Assembly (NCBI GenBank): GCA_009767595.1
Contig: VSDK01001485.1
Coordinates: 96,939-160,938, forward strand
Source of the DNA: Symbiodinium kawagutii
Taxonomy: Eukaryota > Sar > Dinophyceae > Suessiales > Symbiodiniaceae
DNA: 64,000 bases
Reading direction: 5' to 3'
The position numbers and the translations under genes were made by a program. Shown piece by piece: positions 21,258-33,057 of this stretch (positions within the stretch are counted from its first letter, which is position 1; each line of letters opens with the position of its first letter). The notes beneath the pieces are model-generated. The model saw only the letters and a list, made by a program, of their open reading frames with translations. It was not told the DNA's origin and made no database searches.

Positions 21258-21352
21258 TGTTGCTCAAAATAAGGGACCCCAAGAATGGTTGGTTTGTTGC
21301 TTTTTACATGACTATTCATGGATGATTTAGGGGTACCCCTATTTTGAGAAAC
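21258..21352 (+). mobile_element. Family B TIR element next to a splice donor
   Basis: Left end GTTGCTCAAAATAAGGGACC, right end GGGTACCCCTATTTTGAGAA. The right end is 2 bp from the donor sequence gtatga of the minus-strand exon at 21361-21470, so the intron starts almost at the element edge. Confidence 0.75.
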
Positions 21353-21360
21353 CATCATAC

Positions 21361-21470
21361 CAAGAACTCCGGCAAACAGTTTGGCCGTCAATCCTGGCCA
21401 TGCCCAGCTGCCCAATTCATTGGTCTCTTCCGTTCGCTGCCTGCCGCTCCGCAACAACCCCCAGGGGGAT
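21361..21470 (-). CDS. Exon, about 36 aa
   Basis: The frame reads RQRTEETNELGSWAWPGLTA then KLFAGVL to donor CTTG|gtatga. Acceptor CCCAACAG|. A phase-0 alternative frame (IPLGVVAERQAANGRDQ) is also open near the acceptor. Confidence 0.6.
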
Positions 21471-21479
21471 CTGTTGGGA

Positions 21480-22890
21480 ATGCCACAAGGTGCGGATGAT
21501 TGATTAGTAGTTGGGAATGATCATCCAGCTACTCATGAAGTATCCATGATTAGTAGTTGGGAATGCCACAAGTTCAAGAGATACGTCATGATCTGAGTCG
21601 ATGAGCAGTTGGATGGATGTATTCATCATCGCCATTTCCCATCATGGGCTACCAGTACTGCTCAACCAGCAACGGGCGGCATCAGTCACTACTACACAAC
21701 CATTGATATTCAAGGAAGATCGCTGATATAATTTCAATCACTAATATTCATCAACAAGCAATACCAGTCACTACTGGCCAGCTGATATCATTGAAAACAA
21801 CGCAACTTATCAATCCACCAGCACTAACCAGCACCATCTGTGACCAGCACAAACTGTGACCCAAAGTGACAGTGGTCAGCTACTGGTTGGACCGGTTCCG
21901 CTGCCAGCCCTGGGGATGTACCTGTCATGGTTGTCAATTGGTTGCAGTTGGATCTGAAATGAATCAACAAAATGCATAGATGGAATAGATGGATCAGGTG
22001 TGATCAATAGACTTGATGTATAGTTGATGATCCTTCTTGATCAATAGCCATCAGGAATCGTTCATCAATCTGACAAATCAACTACCAAGCAAAATTACTT
22101 GGTCATGCACCAGGAGTGACAGGGAAAAGGATGGAAGGGCGCCCTCTCTGCTCATCAGGGCTCCGCTTCACATGTGAGGATCCAAACCTTAAGTATTCAT
22201 CCTGCCATCCCGGGATGTCCCTTACAAATCACGTAGGTGAACAGCGTCATCTTCTTGGGAACAGGCCTATTCATTAGTTTGTACCACACACACCTCCTCA
22301 ATCAAACTTCAATGATGCTCCTTCCAAACGTGTGTGCCACAGCCTTTTTTTGAGTTGGATAGCTTCTGAACTGAATAGGTATTGACATATCATGCAGATT
22401 GCATTTGCACGTCAAAGGAGTAAATAAAGGTCACGGGGTCTCTAACCTTTTTGAGCCATGGCGGAATATGACTCCCAATGCAGCATATTGGGTAGAAGTT
22501 GCCTCCGAGTAAGGTTGTTCACATGACTCTTTTGAGGCGATGAGCCGTTTCACGCAAACACACACAACAAAAAAACACATATACATATACATATACATAG
22601 ATAGTCATTTAAAATTTAGGTGCATACAATTTACGTAGATGTAAATATAACTTAAAATCAACAAATATAATATGTTTGCGTGTATGCGCGTGCGTGCGGT
22701 TAATATGCACATGCACGCCTCCATCTATGCATCCATCTATATGTTGAAGTGCATTTGCCCCAGCAAATAAAAACGAAGAAACAATAAGAAACATATATCA
22801 AATACCTAGCCATAGGGGTTGGGGGGGGGCAATTTGGACTAAATTGAGAAATTTCTTAGGGCCATGGCAACCCATGGCAAGAAACCATGA
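21480..22890. other. Long intron stretch
   Basis: Degenerate ATCAACAAGCAATACC, ATGATCAATAG and CATCAGG units at 21500-22080, then unique sequence. A possible tiny exon near 21915 was not kept. ACATATACATATAC repeats lie at 22575-22600. Confidence 0.4.
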
Positions 22891-22899
22891 GATCCTTAC

Positions 22900-22952
22900 C
22901 CGTTCGCTCGGCCGCGGTGGTTTTCGTTGCCCGCGTCGGTGTCTCGCCGGCT
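22900..22952 (-). CDS. Exon, 17 aa
   Basis: Reads AGETPTRATKTTAAERT with high C/G third positions. Acceptor ACCTCAG|, donor ACGG|gtaagg. A second frame is also GC-ending, but this one best matches the other exons. Confidence 0.65.
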
Positions 22953-23738
22953 CTGAGGTGTTGCGACAGTGAGGATGGAGTGGAACGAAAGGTTCATCAA
23001 TTGATGTGGTCAAGGGATGGTTGATATGGATGTTTGTACGTTTGATATTGAATGCATATCTTAGAAATAATTCCAGATTGGCATTTGAGAAAAAAACATA
23101 TATACCTGTTTGCCTGTGCTCAATTGCGAGTAATCATGGTTGGTAAAAGTAGCTAGGTGGCATAAGGTGGTTACAGAATGGTTGATGCAGGTGTTCATTG
23201 TTGACACGTAGTTGATCATAATAGATATATTTTTTGCCGGTGACGATTGATAGTCGCTGGTGATAGCAATGCTGGCCGACAAAAATGGGATGGTCATAGT
23301 GGGTGCTCATAGTGAAGAGTCGCGGGAAATACTACGTGGTAAAAAAGGATGGTGATTGAAATTCATGGTGAATCATGGTGATGATTAATGATTTTAGTGA
23401 GGGTTGGTAGCAATTAGGAGTGGTCATGGCGGCTGATGTTGGGCAACGATAGTAAAGAAGAGATGATCAAGCAAATATTCTACGTCAAAAATCACTATAA
23501 TGCTCTCTAAATCGCCCTAGTTTTTCTAGTTTATCAAAGACTTGCGGTCCCATTGAAATCGGGCTGAGGGTTTAACTTGAAGTGTCATCTGGGTGTGCAG
23601 TGACCAATTCCTCAATCACCACTAGATAACTACATATTTATTGTTCTATGGTTGTGATTGTGCTTGCTGATTGTGCTTGTTCCTACGGTTGTTCCATATG
23701 GTTGTTCCCATATTTGCTGTATCATAGTCATAGCCGAC

Positions 23739-23787
23739 CTCACTGCGCTCAAATGATCACCTGTACGGGACTTGCGAAGCTGGCTGC
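23739..23787 (-). CDS. Coiled-coil exon, 15 aa
   Basis: Reads SQLRKSRTGDHLSAV. Strong acceptor TTCCTTCGCAG| with pyrimidine tract, donor AG|gtcggc. A phase-0 alternative, nine residues long, ends at CAG|gtgatc. Confidence 0.6.
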
Positions 23788-24379
23788 CTGCGAAGGAATG
23801 CAGCGGCACGGGTGAGGCTCACAGCAATGCATAAATCCCACAATGCATTGCATGAAGCCTGGCAAAGTTAAACATACATAAAAAACCTTGAATTCCGAAA
23901 GAAATCATGAGAAATTGACTGGAATTGGAAAAACAAGAATCACATTGGCCATAGAGGTTCCCAATAATCAAACACACGCAATTGCCAACCGGCTCCTTTG
24001 CTTTCGAGTCTGAATGCAAGATTGCTGTGCTTGTTTCCTTCCAAGCATGAAACAAAACATACACCTGGAAAATAACTTTAAAAGGGGGTGCATTTTAATG
24101 AACCCTCATGCTTGTTGGTAAACAGCCAGCTATTGAGCTTGTGCAATCTGAGGGGGTTTATTCATCTGGATCTACCATGGCAACCAACCATGGCTACTGA
24201 TCTACACAAGAGTGAGGCAGACCTGGATCCCTGGGTGACGTTTTGTTCGCTTCCCATCCAACCCATGACTCAACTAACAACTGGCCCACCCGCTAACCCT
24301 CACTAAGCGTCACCGCAACATGTGCGACGGTAACAGTTTCTGCCGGGGAGATGCGGTGACAAAGATGCCTCGGGCCCAC

Positions 24380-24457
24380 CTTGTAGCAAACGCACTGGCT
24401 CTGCAAGGTGACCCCCACGCACTCGACGCCAGGAGAATGCAACTGCTTCTGGCAGTC
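24380..24457 (-). CDS. Cys-containing exon, 26 aa
   Basis: Reads DCQKQLHSPGVECVGVTLQS then QCVCYK, phase 0 at both ends, acceptor GTCGAACAG|, donor AAG|gtgggc, with very high C/G third positions. Five cysteines set it apart from the plain coiled-coil exons. The plus strand is open too (HLVANALALQGD). Confidence 0.65.
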
Positions 24458-24499
24458 CTGTTCGACATGGCAATCAAAAGATACCGAAAGTGCCAATCA

Positions 24500-26340
24500 G
24501 TGCTGGGTCGATTCCCCATGCTGAGAAGCAATTGAACTGTAATATAGGGTTTTACATCTTCAAAGGTCCCGGGCAATGAAAAACATTCCCAAAATGCAAA
24601 TTATTGGCTCCGAAGAAGGTAATTAAACACTTTGTTTTTGTGTTTGAATGCTACTTGGTGTGGGGGGGAATGCTCATTTACTACCAGCTACTTGCTGAAT
24701 TATCCACTGCAGATCTTGGGCCTTTCTGGGAAAAATGTGTTGCCTACTTGTTCATTTCAGTTTTACACCCCAAATCCGGGAGTGAAACGCTGGAACTTGT
24801 TACCCATCGGTGTTTGCCGTCTGCCCAATCATGCTCAGGCAGTGATTTCATCAGCTTCCCTCATCAAATCGAGACATAGATCCATAGTGATAACCCCGAC
24901 CATTTTCCCAATGGCAATTTACCATCAAATATGGATAGTTTGTGGAATGAGAACTATAGCCAGCATTGAGCCCTTCTGAACCAGCATTAGCCATCGTTGC
25001 CAATCATATCATATTTGTCATTGTTGGTCTTGATGCCCTGATATACGCCACAACCATTCATATGAGATGTCCCAACGTTGTAGTTGCTCCTGTTTGTCTC
25101 TGTTGTTTGATTCTTACTGCTTGCTTTTGCCACCACAAATTGAAGTGTAAACAAGTATCATACCCGATAGTTGTCATTTTTATTGCTTACTCACCATTCT
25201 TATCCAACATCAACGGTTCTTAACCACCAGCAACTGACCGCTGTCAAATCTCCTTAGCCGTCCTGAATCATCAAAAAAACATGTGGACGCATTATGTTTT
25301 CTTCTGCCCATGACTAGAGGCAAGCCAACCCTGCAAACACTACGAAGCCACTCAGGAATAAATCCACAATATAATTAGTTGTTTCGCCAATGGCGGCCAA
25401 GTTTTGCAAATATGCGGAAATACGCTATCATGTTTGGATTTTTTTCTTCCATCACTGGATTATCTTTGTTGATACCTCTCTGGGTTGAACCATTGAAGCC
25501 CTGTTAGATGCATGATTCTACCTTGCTATTCTGACGCCGTCATTGATGGAAACCCTTCAATAGGAATGAATGGCAAGCGCATCTGGGGCAATTGTGCTTG
25601 TCAAATTCCAAACTTCCAAAGATGATCCAAAACCAATTGGGGTAATGCGGCAAGGGTAGGTCTCCATGCAGCTGGATGCAAGATTTCGTGAAAGCTAAGG
25701 CACTGGGCAAATCATTTGTGTGTTTGTTCTTGCCCATTGTGATTTTCTTCTCTAGTGAACAGGGCTGGATCCTTCAGTAATGAAATACTCTACAGAAGAA
25801 AGGTAGCTGGAAAACAAAAAAACTCCGAGCCATCACAACATGTGCAACTTCAAGTTCTGCATCCTGTAATGAACGGTCACTCCATTCATGAATGCAGAGC
25901 AACCAACGTAAGGGGTGCTTCATCTTCGCATGTGACCGGCCCTTCATGAGGCATAGGTCCATATGATTGGCCCTTTGTAACCATTCACCATGCATAGCCA
26001 TTATTGGACACTGACTATAGCTATCATCAGCCATGATGAAACATGGCAATTTGATATGATTCGCCTCGTTGACTATGACTGACTATGCTTAGTCATGATT
26101 AAACCTTAAAATGAAAAAATACCATGATACATATGATGTATATAGAATTAACCAATATCATGTACGTAATTATCAACCCACAAATAAAAATATATCATAA
26201 ATATAAATAAATCAATATATATGTATAATATATATATATAGAGATTAAAAAAATATATATATATATATATACAAATATGTAAATATATATATATACATAG
26301 AGCAATACACAAATAAATAAACACATAAATCATATGAATA
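24500..26340. other. Long intron stretch
   Basis: Unassigned ORFs at 24604-25223 and 25540-26049 have A/T-ending codons. TATATA-rich sequence lies at 26190-26300. Nothing I can call a gene. Confidence 0.4.
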
Positions 26341-26429
26341 TAAATAAATGTGTTTTAAAACGGATCCATCCATCCACCAACCTCAACACGAACCCACTGA
26401 TCCGAAGCGACCCATCTTGATCAGTACTG

Positions 26430-26600
26430 GAGCTCGAGCCCGTTGTGTCCTCTCCGCCCAGTGGTCGCACGCGCAGGGCCGGAAGGAGCTCACGGAACTG
26501 ATCCCAATACCTGCAGGTCCACCGTGGAGGTTGGGGCGGGCGCTTGACCTTGGCCTTGGGGGTTTCGCCTTGGAGACCACGACGGGGGAGACCGGATCAC
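26430..26600 (-). CDS. Coding island, frame ambiguous
   Basis: A 170-bp GC-ending island. The longest minus frame includes YWDQFRELLPALRVRPLGGE and a Lys/Pro-rich start (KAKVKRPPQPPR). Acceptor GGCATGGCAG| at 26601. A shorter phase-0 option is 26511-26600 with donor CAG|gtattg. The plus strand also offers a good pair (CCGCCCAG| to CTGCAG|gtccac, GRKELTELIPI). Confidence 0.45.
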
Positions 26601-26702
26601 CTGCCATGCCCATAGATTGTTCCAAAGCGATGCAGGATTTCTGCCAGGTAACGGTAACGGTGGTGGTTTCTAAAAATAGATTTTTGCCAGGTGAATGTGA
26701 AA

Positions 26703-26797
26703 CTTTCTCAAGCCATAGGGGTGCCCCAAAAAGCATTGTTTTCTTACTATAAGTCATGAAGAGTGGATGATTTGGGGGGTCCCCATTTCCGAGAAAC
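26703..26797 (+). mobile_element. Family B TIR element
   Basis: Left end TTTCTCAAGCCATAGGGG, right end GGTCCCCATTTCCGAGAAAC; about 95 bp. Confidence 0.65.
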
Positions 26798-26889
26798 CAC
26801 TATCTCAGCTACTGATTTGTAGTAATGGAACGAACCATTTCTGGCATAGTGGCACCCCCAGTCACCATCCTCTTTCAACCATTCATAGT

Positions 26890-27075
26890 AATGAACCCAC
26901 CATTTCTGGGGCTCCCTTTTAAGAAACATAAGAAATAAGAAACCATTGATAAAAAGAAATCTGCGCATCATTGGGTGCAGCATGGTGAGCCATCCTCCAA
27001 AGAAATAAGGTGCTGCAGGGGCTCCCTTTTGATAAGCATAAGAAATAAGAAACATAAGAAATAAGAAACCACCAA
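26890..27075 (+). repeat. AAGAAATAAGAAACC direct repeats
   Basis: CATAAGAAATAAGAAAC occurs several times, and GGGGCTCCCTTTT(A/G)A twice about 110 bp apart, so a local duplication of about 110 bp is likely. Confidence 0.6.
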
Positions 27076-27242
27076 ATATTTATGACCCAAATCCATCCAA
27101 ATCCCATGCAACTGTACCGGTCCCAAATCCGGAACGCCACCAAGCTGCGATGCCATGGTGCTATTCGATGGAGCCCTGGGTACGCGAAGCAAGCTCCATC
27201 AACCACCAACCGGGAAGACGCAAGACGAAGCTTGGTGGTGTA

Positions 27243-27359
27243 TACCCCACGGTAAACTAACATAGCAACGGAAAATCATCCTTTTTTGTAGGGAAACCCA
27301 GGGAAACTACCAATTATTGGTGGATTTTCCATTGCCATGTTAGTTTACCAGAGGGTACC
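27243..27359 (+). mobile_element. Family D TIR element
   Basis: Left end CGGTAAACTAACATAGCAAC, right end CATGTTAGTTTACCAGAGGG. Internal GGAAAATC and GATTTTCC also pair. Confidence 0.7.
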
Positions 27360-27521
27360 TACAGTAGTACTTGCGAGTTGTACCTAGTACTTGCTAGTTG
27401 TTGATGTTGTTGGCTGTTGTTGGACCACGAGGCATTGGATGACTCAATGGTACTGTTCATGGAATCTGTCTTTGTTGGCTGTTCTGGGGTATGGCTTGCG
27501 ATACCTGCGGCCATGTGTTAC

Positions 27522-27594
27522 ATCGGATGTCTAGCTGAGTCTCGGTCAAGAGTTTCAACTTCTGCGTTCTCAAACTCTCCCAAGGCTTCAACCA
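27522..27594 (-). CDS. Coiled-coil exon, about 23 aa
   Basis: Reads VEALGEFENAEVETLDRDSA, acidic heptads. Acceptor CACATGCAG|, donor AT|gtaaca. One of the most convincing exons between 20 and 31 kb. The 106-codon plus frame over it is probably a shadow. Confidence 0.85.
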
Positions 27595-27803
27595 CTGCAT
27601 GTGGGTCAACCCATAGTGATTGCACCGATGCTGTGTCAAAAGTCCTCCTTCCCCCCAAAAAAATCAAACTACCCCGTAATCAAGCCGTCTTGGTGTGTGA
27701 CACGGTGTGTGACATGAGTGCCCAGGAGCAGCCTTGAGTGGGAGCGAACTATCCATCATTGTTTGGTTTGTACTTAGCCATGATTGACCACAATGGTTAG
27801 GGG

Positions 27804-28055
27804 CTATAGCCAACCCCAAAGAGTTAGATAATCATCCCAGGTGTCGATGAAAATGAACACTGATCTTGAAACCACCAGCCTTACAATTGCTTGTGTGTCA
27901 GCAAACCCTCGCACCAAACCTTTGAATAGGGACGCGGAACCACCAGCATCCGCAGAAAATGCCTGTGAATCACCACGCCTGATGAACTTGCCGAAGCATT
28001 TGCGCCAAGTGGTGAGCTCTTCATGATGTTCGGGACAGTTTGCCAACATGTCCAT
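27804..28055 (-). CDS. Unassigned ORF, 83 aa
   Basis: Reads smoothly (EELTTWRKCFGKFIRRGDSQ, then GLVRGFADTQAIVRL). It may hold an exon, but no single splice pair is clear. A plus-strand frame ends at a gtgagc donor in the same place. Confidence 0.35.
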   Translation of the reverse strand: MDMLANCPEHHEELTTWRKCFGKFIRRGDSQAFSADAGGSASLFKGLVRGFADTQAIVRLVVSRSVFIFIDTWDDYLTLWGWL

Positions 28056-28117
28056 GATTCACCATCAACTTGGTCATAATCAACACCCTGGCTCACGACT
28101 GACTATTGTCAATGTTT

Positions 28118-28173
<56 letters not shown>
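28118..28173 (+). repeat. GAT trinucleotide repeat
   Basis: About 18 uninterrupted ATG/GAT units. The poly-Ile end of the 174-codon minus ORF comes from it. Confidence 0.95.
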
Positions 28174-28174
<1 letters not shown>

Positions 28175-28617
28175 TTGTGGCGCCCCAAGACCCGAACCAT
28201 GCGACTCCGCATAACTTCTGACCAGTAGCCCTGCCCGTCGGATGTCTGAAACCTCGGATTTTCAAGAGCCAACCAATCTTGGCGCTGACGAGTCATGGGG
28301 TCCAAATTGGGATTCGTGGGGGTGTCCAAAAATCGGGCCGAAAACCCAATGCTCATATCGTCACACCACGAGTCGCATAGTAATCCCATCTCACCCCCCT
28401 CCCAGCAACCGTAGAACACGTGGATGCAACAACTGATGGAGGGCTCTTGGCTCGTGACAACGCGGCCATCATGTCCCAGTTCCATGGACCTATCTTTCCT
28501 GGTCTGGGGGATGTGAGGTAGAAAGCCTCCACTCGCAGTGGGCATCTGCAAAAATGGTTCCTTTCCCCCGTCAATTTTCCGTTGAAGGGGACTGTTTCTG
28601 CGCAAGCCATTGCACAT
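28174..28617 (-). CDS. Unassigned ORF, about 150 aa outside the repeat
   Basis: Open from ATG 28617. Segments such as RQRQDWLALENPRFQTSDGQ look protein-like, but other frames are open too and codon bias is weak. It could be a relic mobile-element ORF. Not recognised. Confidence 0.3.
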
Positions 28618-28627
28618 GGATGCACAT

Positions 28628-28672
28628 GGTAGTTTCCATAACTTGGGAGGCTTTTCTATTTTGAGAAACCAC
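28628..28672 (+). mobile_element. Truncated family B element
   Basis: Only a shortened copy: GTAGTTTCCATAACTTGGG at the left and CTATTTTGAGAAACC at the right. Confidence 0.4.
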
Positions 28673-28847
28673 TAACCAGTAGTGATCACACAACGATTCT
28701 GGCACTTTCGAGATGGGGGTCCAAGAAGGGTGTTCCAGGCCTGGCGCGACACCGGACGTCATTTCACCACCCGCATGGCCTGGCTCGGCCCTGAGATCTC
28801 ACCACCATGAAAGCGTTTTTTTTTTCCGGTGGATCAAATCTCTGCAG

Positions 28848-29138
28848 TCAAAAACAAATGCTCGTTGCGGTTACGATCATGGAGCCAGTGCGTTGAATAT
28901 GATTGTGTCGAAATACGATGCCAGGATCACCAGGTTCCAACGAACCAAAAACTGCCGTGAGCCTCGTGGTAGCTCCAAATTGCTCTCCCCTTAAAGGGCC
29001 AGAACGGGATACCCCTGTCTCCAAATCGCTCCCTCCCAAGCACTTGTTGGAATCCCAGGTGCGTTGGCCCAAAGTTTCTGGAAGTCGCTCTTGTAGGAGG
29101 CGGGGATCGAGTTGAAGCTTTCCTTTCACGAGGCTCAC
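28848..29138 (-). CDS. Unassigned ORF, 96 aa
   Basis: Reads VKGKLQLDPRLLQERLPETL and onward in a single long frame, moderately protein-like with mixed codon bias. A coding relic or an exon; no family recognised. Confidence 0.35.
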   Translation of the reverse strand: MSLVKGKLQLDPRLLQERLPETLGQRTWDSNKCLGGSDLETGVSRSGPLRGEQFGATTRLTAVFGSLEPGDPGIVFRHNHIQRTGSMIVTATSICF

Positions 29139-29389
29139 GGCCGAAAACGAATGAAGCCCTTCAAATGACTGGAAACACCCTGAGCATCACAGCAAAACTG
29201 AGCAGTTTAACCACGAATAGCTGTTGATTTACCGACGAGTAAAGGGGTCTCAGTAATATTGAATTGCCATGATCTACCATTATGTCATTGCCACCAGAAT
29301 TGGGCACGAATGAACAATTGTTGAACACTTGCTGACTCTTCCCCATGGTTCTGCTGCCAAGAAGCGAACCCAAGTGGACTTAGCAATGA

Positions 29390-31100
29390 GTTGGATACAG
29401 AGAGTATACATCACGTCGAGTAATCATTGTCTTCGCTGAGGAGCCATGTGATCTCTTGGGCACCAATCGTTCATGCAACGTGAGCTGGAATAAACCCGTG
29501 TAGACTTGTAGCTAAATCTATCATTAATGCTTGCTGCTGGTAAATAATGGTTTCTCAATATGCCAAGTCCATCATTAACCATCATGCATGCTTCTTGCCA
29601 AACAGATCTAAAAAAAATATTGCCAGCTTTTCTGGGTAAATACTAAGCTGTTGCCTGCTGTGCAAAAAAACAAGATGGAATAATGGTTAATGCCTTTATT
29701 GAACCATACGGTCCATACGGTTAATCGAATTATGTACTGGTTGGACTCGTTGATTCATCACAACCCTGCCCTGGCAAGCAGTCCTGGAAAAGTATTTCCT
29801 ACAATGTGACCAAGGCTTCTATCAGGAACCTCAGCATAATGGTAGTCATCATTCGGCAATGCCATCTAATGTGTATGAGCTGTTTTAACCATCATCACTG
29901 CTTTGTGGCTGTGGGATTATCGTCACTTTTGGGAGTCGGGATTCAAAGCTGCAATATTTCCTGCAAATTTCCTGAAATAGAATGTCTCCTTGCTATCTAA
30001 AACATTTTGATCACTACCCCCTCCCATTGATTGCTGCATCTACTCCAGGATCCCTGGTTGAATTGTGAACGCATATCGGCAGTCTATAGCAACACCGATG
30101 CACACATGTGCAGAAATATGAAAGCGCAGCACCAACTGGTGTAGCCGCTTTCGCAGCACCAACTGGTGTAGCTATAGATTATATAGATTATAGAATCATC
30201 TACAAACATCTACACACCATTTTTTTACTGCGTCTCCACACTAACCATTCATGTTGCTTATCAATACCAACTGCTACTGCCCGTTCCCAGACTGACTAAC
30301 CATCGGTGCTGTCCACCAAGCTGCTGCTGCTGTGGTCTCCGCCAGCACCATTGGATCCAAGATGCGTTGGTTGCACTGGAAGGACCTGATCGCCAACCAT
30401 GCACACACCTGTGCACATACAGTACACACGTGGAAATAACATGAGTAACATGAGTAACATGACAACATGAGTAACATGATAACATGAGTAACATGAGATA
30501 ACATGAGTAACATGAGTAACATTGTAGATTATCTTTGCATATGAAATCACATGTGTATAGGTATATAAATCAAACAGTAATTCACACCATCTATGCACAT
30601 GTATGTAAACAATGGTGACACATCAGTGGATGAACTATGTTCACTGCTGATTCACTGGTGATGGTGGAAACTAATTTGGCTTCATCATCTGCGGAAGATG
30701 GGGGCCACCTTTGATTTTCTGGGAGAACTCAGGTTAACACATGAAGGTCAGAAGATGCACATCCTGACAGACAGTAGGGCTTTAACAGGCAAAACTGGTC
30801 TCACTCACTGGTAACCATCAACCCTCCAAACGCGATGATTGAACTCAGAGGCCTCTCCTAAAATGTTGGCAGCCTTCAAATCATGGGTTGCCCTTTCCAG
30901 AAGTTATGGTATCCTCAACTATGGAATAGCATGACGCAAACACATCTAATATATTTCCTGCCTTTTTTCGGCGGGCTCCCGTTTTCGCATGACCCATGCA
31001 AGATGCTTGTTTGCGGGTCTGTTGCGATTTCCCAGGGGTCATGTCCGGCCACCTGATGATGACCCATGAAGGTCCTACCTTCAGCAGTGATCTATGCGAG
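29390..31100. other. Long stretch without a firm exon
   Basis: Holds ordinary intron-like DNA, a 9-bp tandem array (see below), and a GC-ending island at 30304-30400 that is open on both strands (plus SASTIGSKMRWLHWKDLIAN; minus QCNQRILDPMVLAETT). I could not choose a strand. Confidence 0.35.
30437..30522 (+). repeat. TAACATGAG tandem array
   Basis: About eight units of TAACATGAG with small insertions (CAACATGAG, ATAACATGAG). Confidence 0.9.
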
Positions 31101-31107
31101 GTTTAAT

Positions 31108-31220
31108 TGTTGGTTGGTGAATTTCAACCCCTCCGAACAAACATGCTTGTCCATGCTAGTCCATCAACCAACCATCCCAAGGTCATTAGGGGTATCAAAA
31201 AAGTGAAGGCCACCAACCAA
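31108..31220 (+). mobile_element. Family C TIR element
   Basis: Left end TTGGTTGGTGAATTTCAACC, right end GAAGGCCACCAACCAA, with ACCAACCATCCC inside. Diverged copy. Confidence 0.5.
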
Positions 31221-31509
31221 ATAGTAGCCGAGCCGGAATATGGTTTGCAATTCTAATTGGTAGTTATACCCTATTGTTAATGATTCACTCAACCAGCGTG
31301 GTCTTTGTTGGGGTATTGACTTGCCAGCTAAAGCCAGTATTACCCATTAATTGCCCAATTATTTGCTAGTGCAACCAAATAAATAGAATGTGGATGATTA
31401 ACCAATGATCTAGCCACTGTTTACCACTAACATCGCCTTTTGTGATCACTAAGATGTCCATTTTAAACCAGAAATTCGTTGTTAACCAGCACTTAGGCCC
31501 TGCTTCACC

Positions 31510-31640
31510 ATGTCAATCCGCGGATTTTCGCCCTGACTTCACCCTGGTGCCGGTCGCTGATGGCGCTTCACCGACTCAACCCACCCAAAGCCACCTGGAC
31601 GACGACCTCAGCGGGATTCACGACCGCAGCGCGATGCCAG
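31510..31640 (-). CDS. Coding island, strand ambiguous
   Basis: GC-ending codons are seen on plus (HLDDDLSGIHDRSAMPE; also a phase-0 frame from TTAG| at about 31490) and, more weakly, on minus (VVVQVALGGLS to gtgaag). Probably part of an exon. Confidence 0.3.
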
Positions 31641-32215
31641 AATTATGGGGCAATAATAGTGGCTAGTAACTCTTAGCGGTTAATACTGGCTAAGATTAAT
31701 TAACTAATAGTAGTGGCTAAGTGGATTTCCTGAGCTACCATTTCCGCCCTGCGCTTCGGCAAGTGGGTCTGAAAAAAAATAGTGGCTAAGAATGGTTCAT
31801 AATGGGTGAACAATTGTGGGAAATATGGCTATGGGTCAATATTAGCCAAACAATCATGGGTCAATGGTTGATGATAGGGTATAGTAATTGACAACTGTAG
31901 GGGATATATGGCTATACTATTGATAGAATGGTACTATGGAATTATATGGTGATGAAATTATAGGGTGATATAATGATCACAGAATTATAGGAAATATATT
32001 GCAAGCAGTTAACCAACCAACAACAATGGTAAACAGACTGGTCAATGGATCATGATAGGGCATTCCAAGTAACAATAGTAGGGGATATATACCAGCTATA
32101 TATGGTTGTGGGTCAATATTAACCAACCAATAATGGGCGGTGACAATAACCAACCATCTTATAGGGAAAACCATGGTGAATGATAGGGGAACCATGGGAA
32201 TTATATGGTGATTGC
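31640..32215 (+). repeat. G/T-rich intron arm with family A fragments
   Basis: TAATAGTGGCTAAG and ATGGTTCATAATGG units, with family A remnants at 31829-31875 (GGCTATGGGTCAATATT) and 32102-32192 (GTGGGTCAATATTAACC to GGGGAACCATGGG). Confidence 0.55.
31739..31768 (-). CDS. Micro-exon, 10 aa
   Basis: Reads THLPKRRAEM. Acceptor is a strong TTTTTTTTCAG|, donor ATG|gtagct, phase 0 at both ends. Only 30 bp long, but both splice signals are among the best in the window. Confidence 0.7.
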
Positions 32216-32579
32216 TTGACTGTACAGACTAAGATGGTGCATAAAGTATCTTGATTCCTCGTAGAATTGTTTTATCCATGTCATCTAGTCAAGTCTGTTT
32301 TCAGCAACCTGACAAACTCTAACCCTTGGTAGTTGCTTGAGAAAACATATTGGCACTCTGGAAATGCTACAAACCAAAGGGCTTGCTGAGAACAGCCTGT
32401 CTGCGGGAAACTTGATAATTACTTGGTTTGGTACTTGTATTGGCCTCTATGCAGTTTGTTGTATCTTGTGAGTTCTTGTTTGTCCGCTTTTTGTGACCTG
32501 GTTGTGTCCATGGTTCTTGTTCAACCTCCACACCCTTCGTTTGAGGAAGAACCTGCATACTCCAGATTCTTATCTGTAG

Positions 32580-32662
32580 AAATTTCAGTTCCACATAGCT
32601 GAAGAATCCATAAAAACCAACATAACCAAGCATCAACCATCATCAACCACCACCATCACAGG
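32580..32662 (+). repeat. C/A-rich intron arm (CCATCA array)
   Basis: ACCAACATAACCAAGCATC and CAACCATCATCAACCACC units immediately left of the long coding island at 32656-33057. Confidence 0.55.
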
Positions 32663-33057
32663 TCAACCATGGCTCTCCCCTTGGCTTCCTCGTGGGATCT
32701 CCGGGCCCAACCGGTCCCGCGGAACCAAGGCGCATGAGTTCGAAGTTGAAGGCCGGGGCGCTGGGCGGAGGAATGGACGCCTTGGGTCGGTTGTTGGGCC
32801 CCAGCGCCCAGACCAAGACCTTGCCGCTCTTCGGTGATCCCCAAGGGTTGGCTGTGGTTCGGGCAAGGGGATGACCCCAATGAGAGTTGGTTGAGCCACT
32901 TGGGGTGTTGATCTTTCAGGGCTTTGCTGATCCGATTTTTTGCTTTGGAGATTTCTGGTTGGTCTGGCTCATGTTCCAAGATCATCATTTTCTTCGCCAC
33001 AGATTTCTTGTTTTGCGGCGATGTTAAAGACTCAGCATCACCTTTGAGCAGAACCAC
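32656..33057 (-). CDS. Long coding island, 133-codon frame
   Basis: One minus frame is open throughout. The first half is charged (NKKSVAKKMMILEHEPDQPE, then KAKNRISKALKD); the second half is Gly/Pro/Arg-rich with C/G-ending codons. Acceptor AACAAG| near 33057. The GC-richest part (32660-32870) is also open on plus after CATCACAG| (SKLKAGALGGGMDALGRLLG), so strand is not certain. Confidence 0.45.
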   Translation of the reverse strand: MVLLKGDAESLTSPQNKKSVAKKMMILEHEPDQPEISKAKNRISKALKDQHPKWLNQLSLGSSPCPNHSQPLGITEERQGLGLGAGAQQPTQGVHSSAQRPGLQLRTHAPWFRGTGWARRSHEEAKGRAMVDL

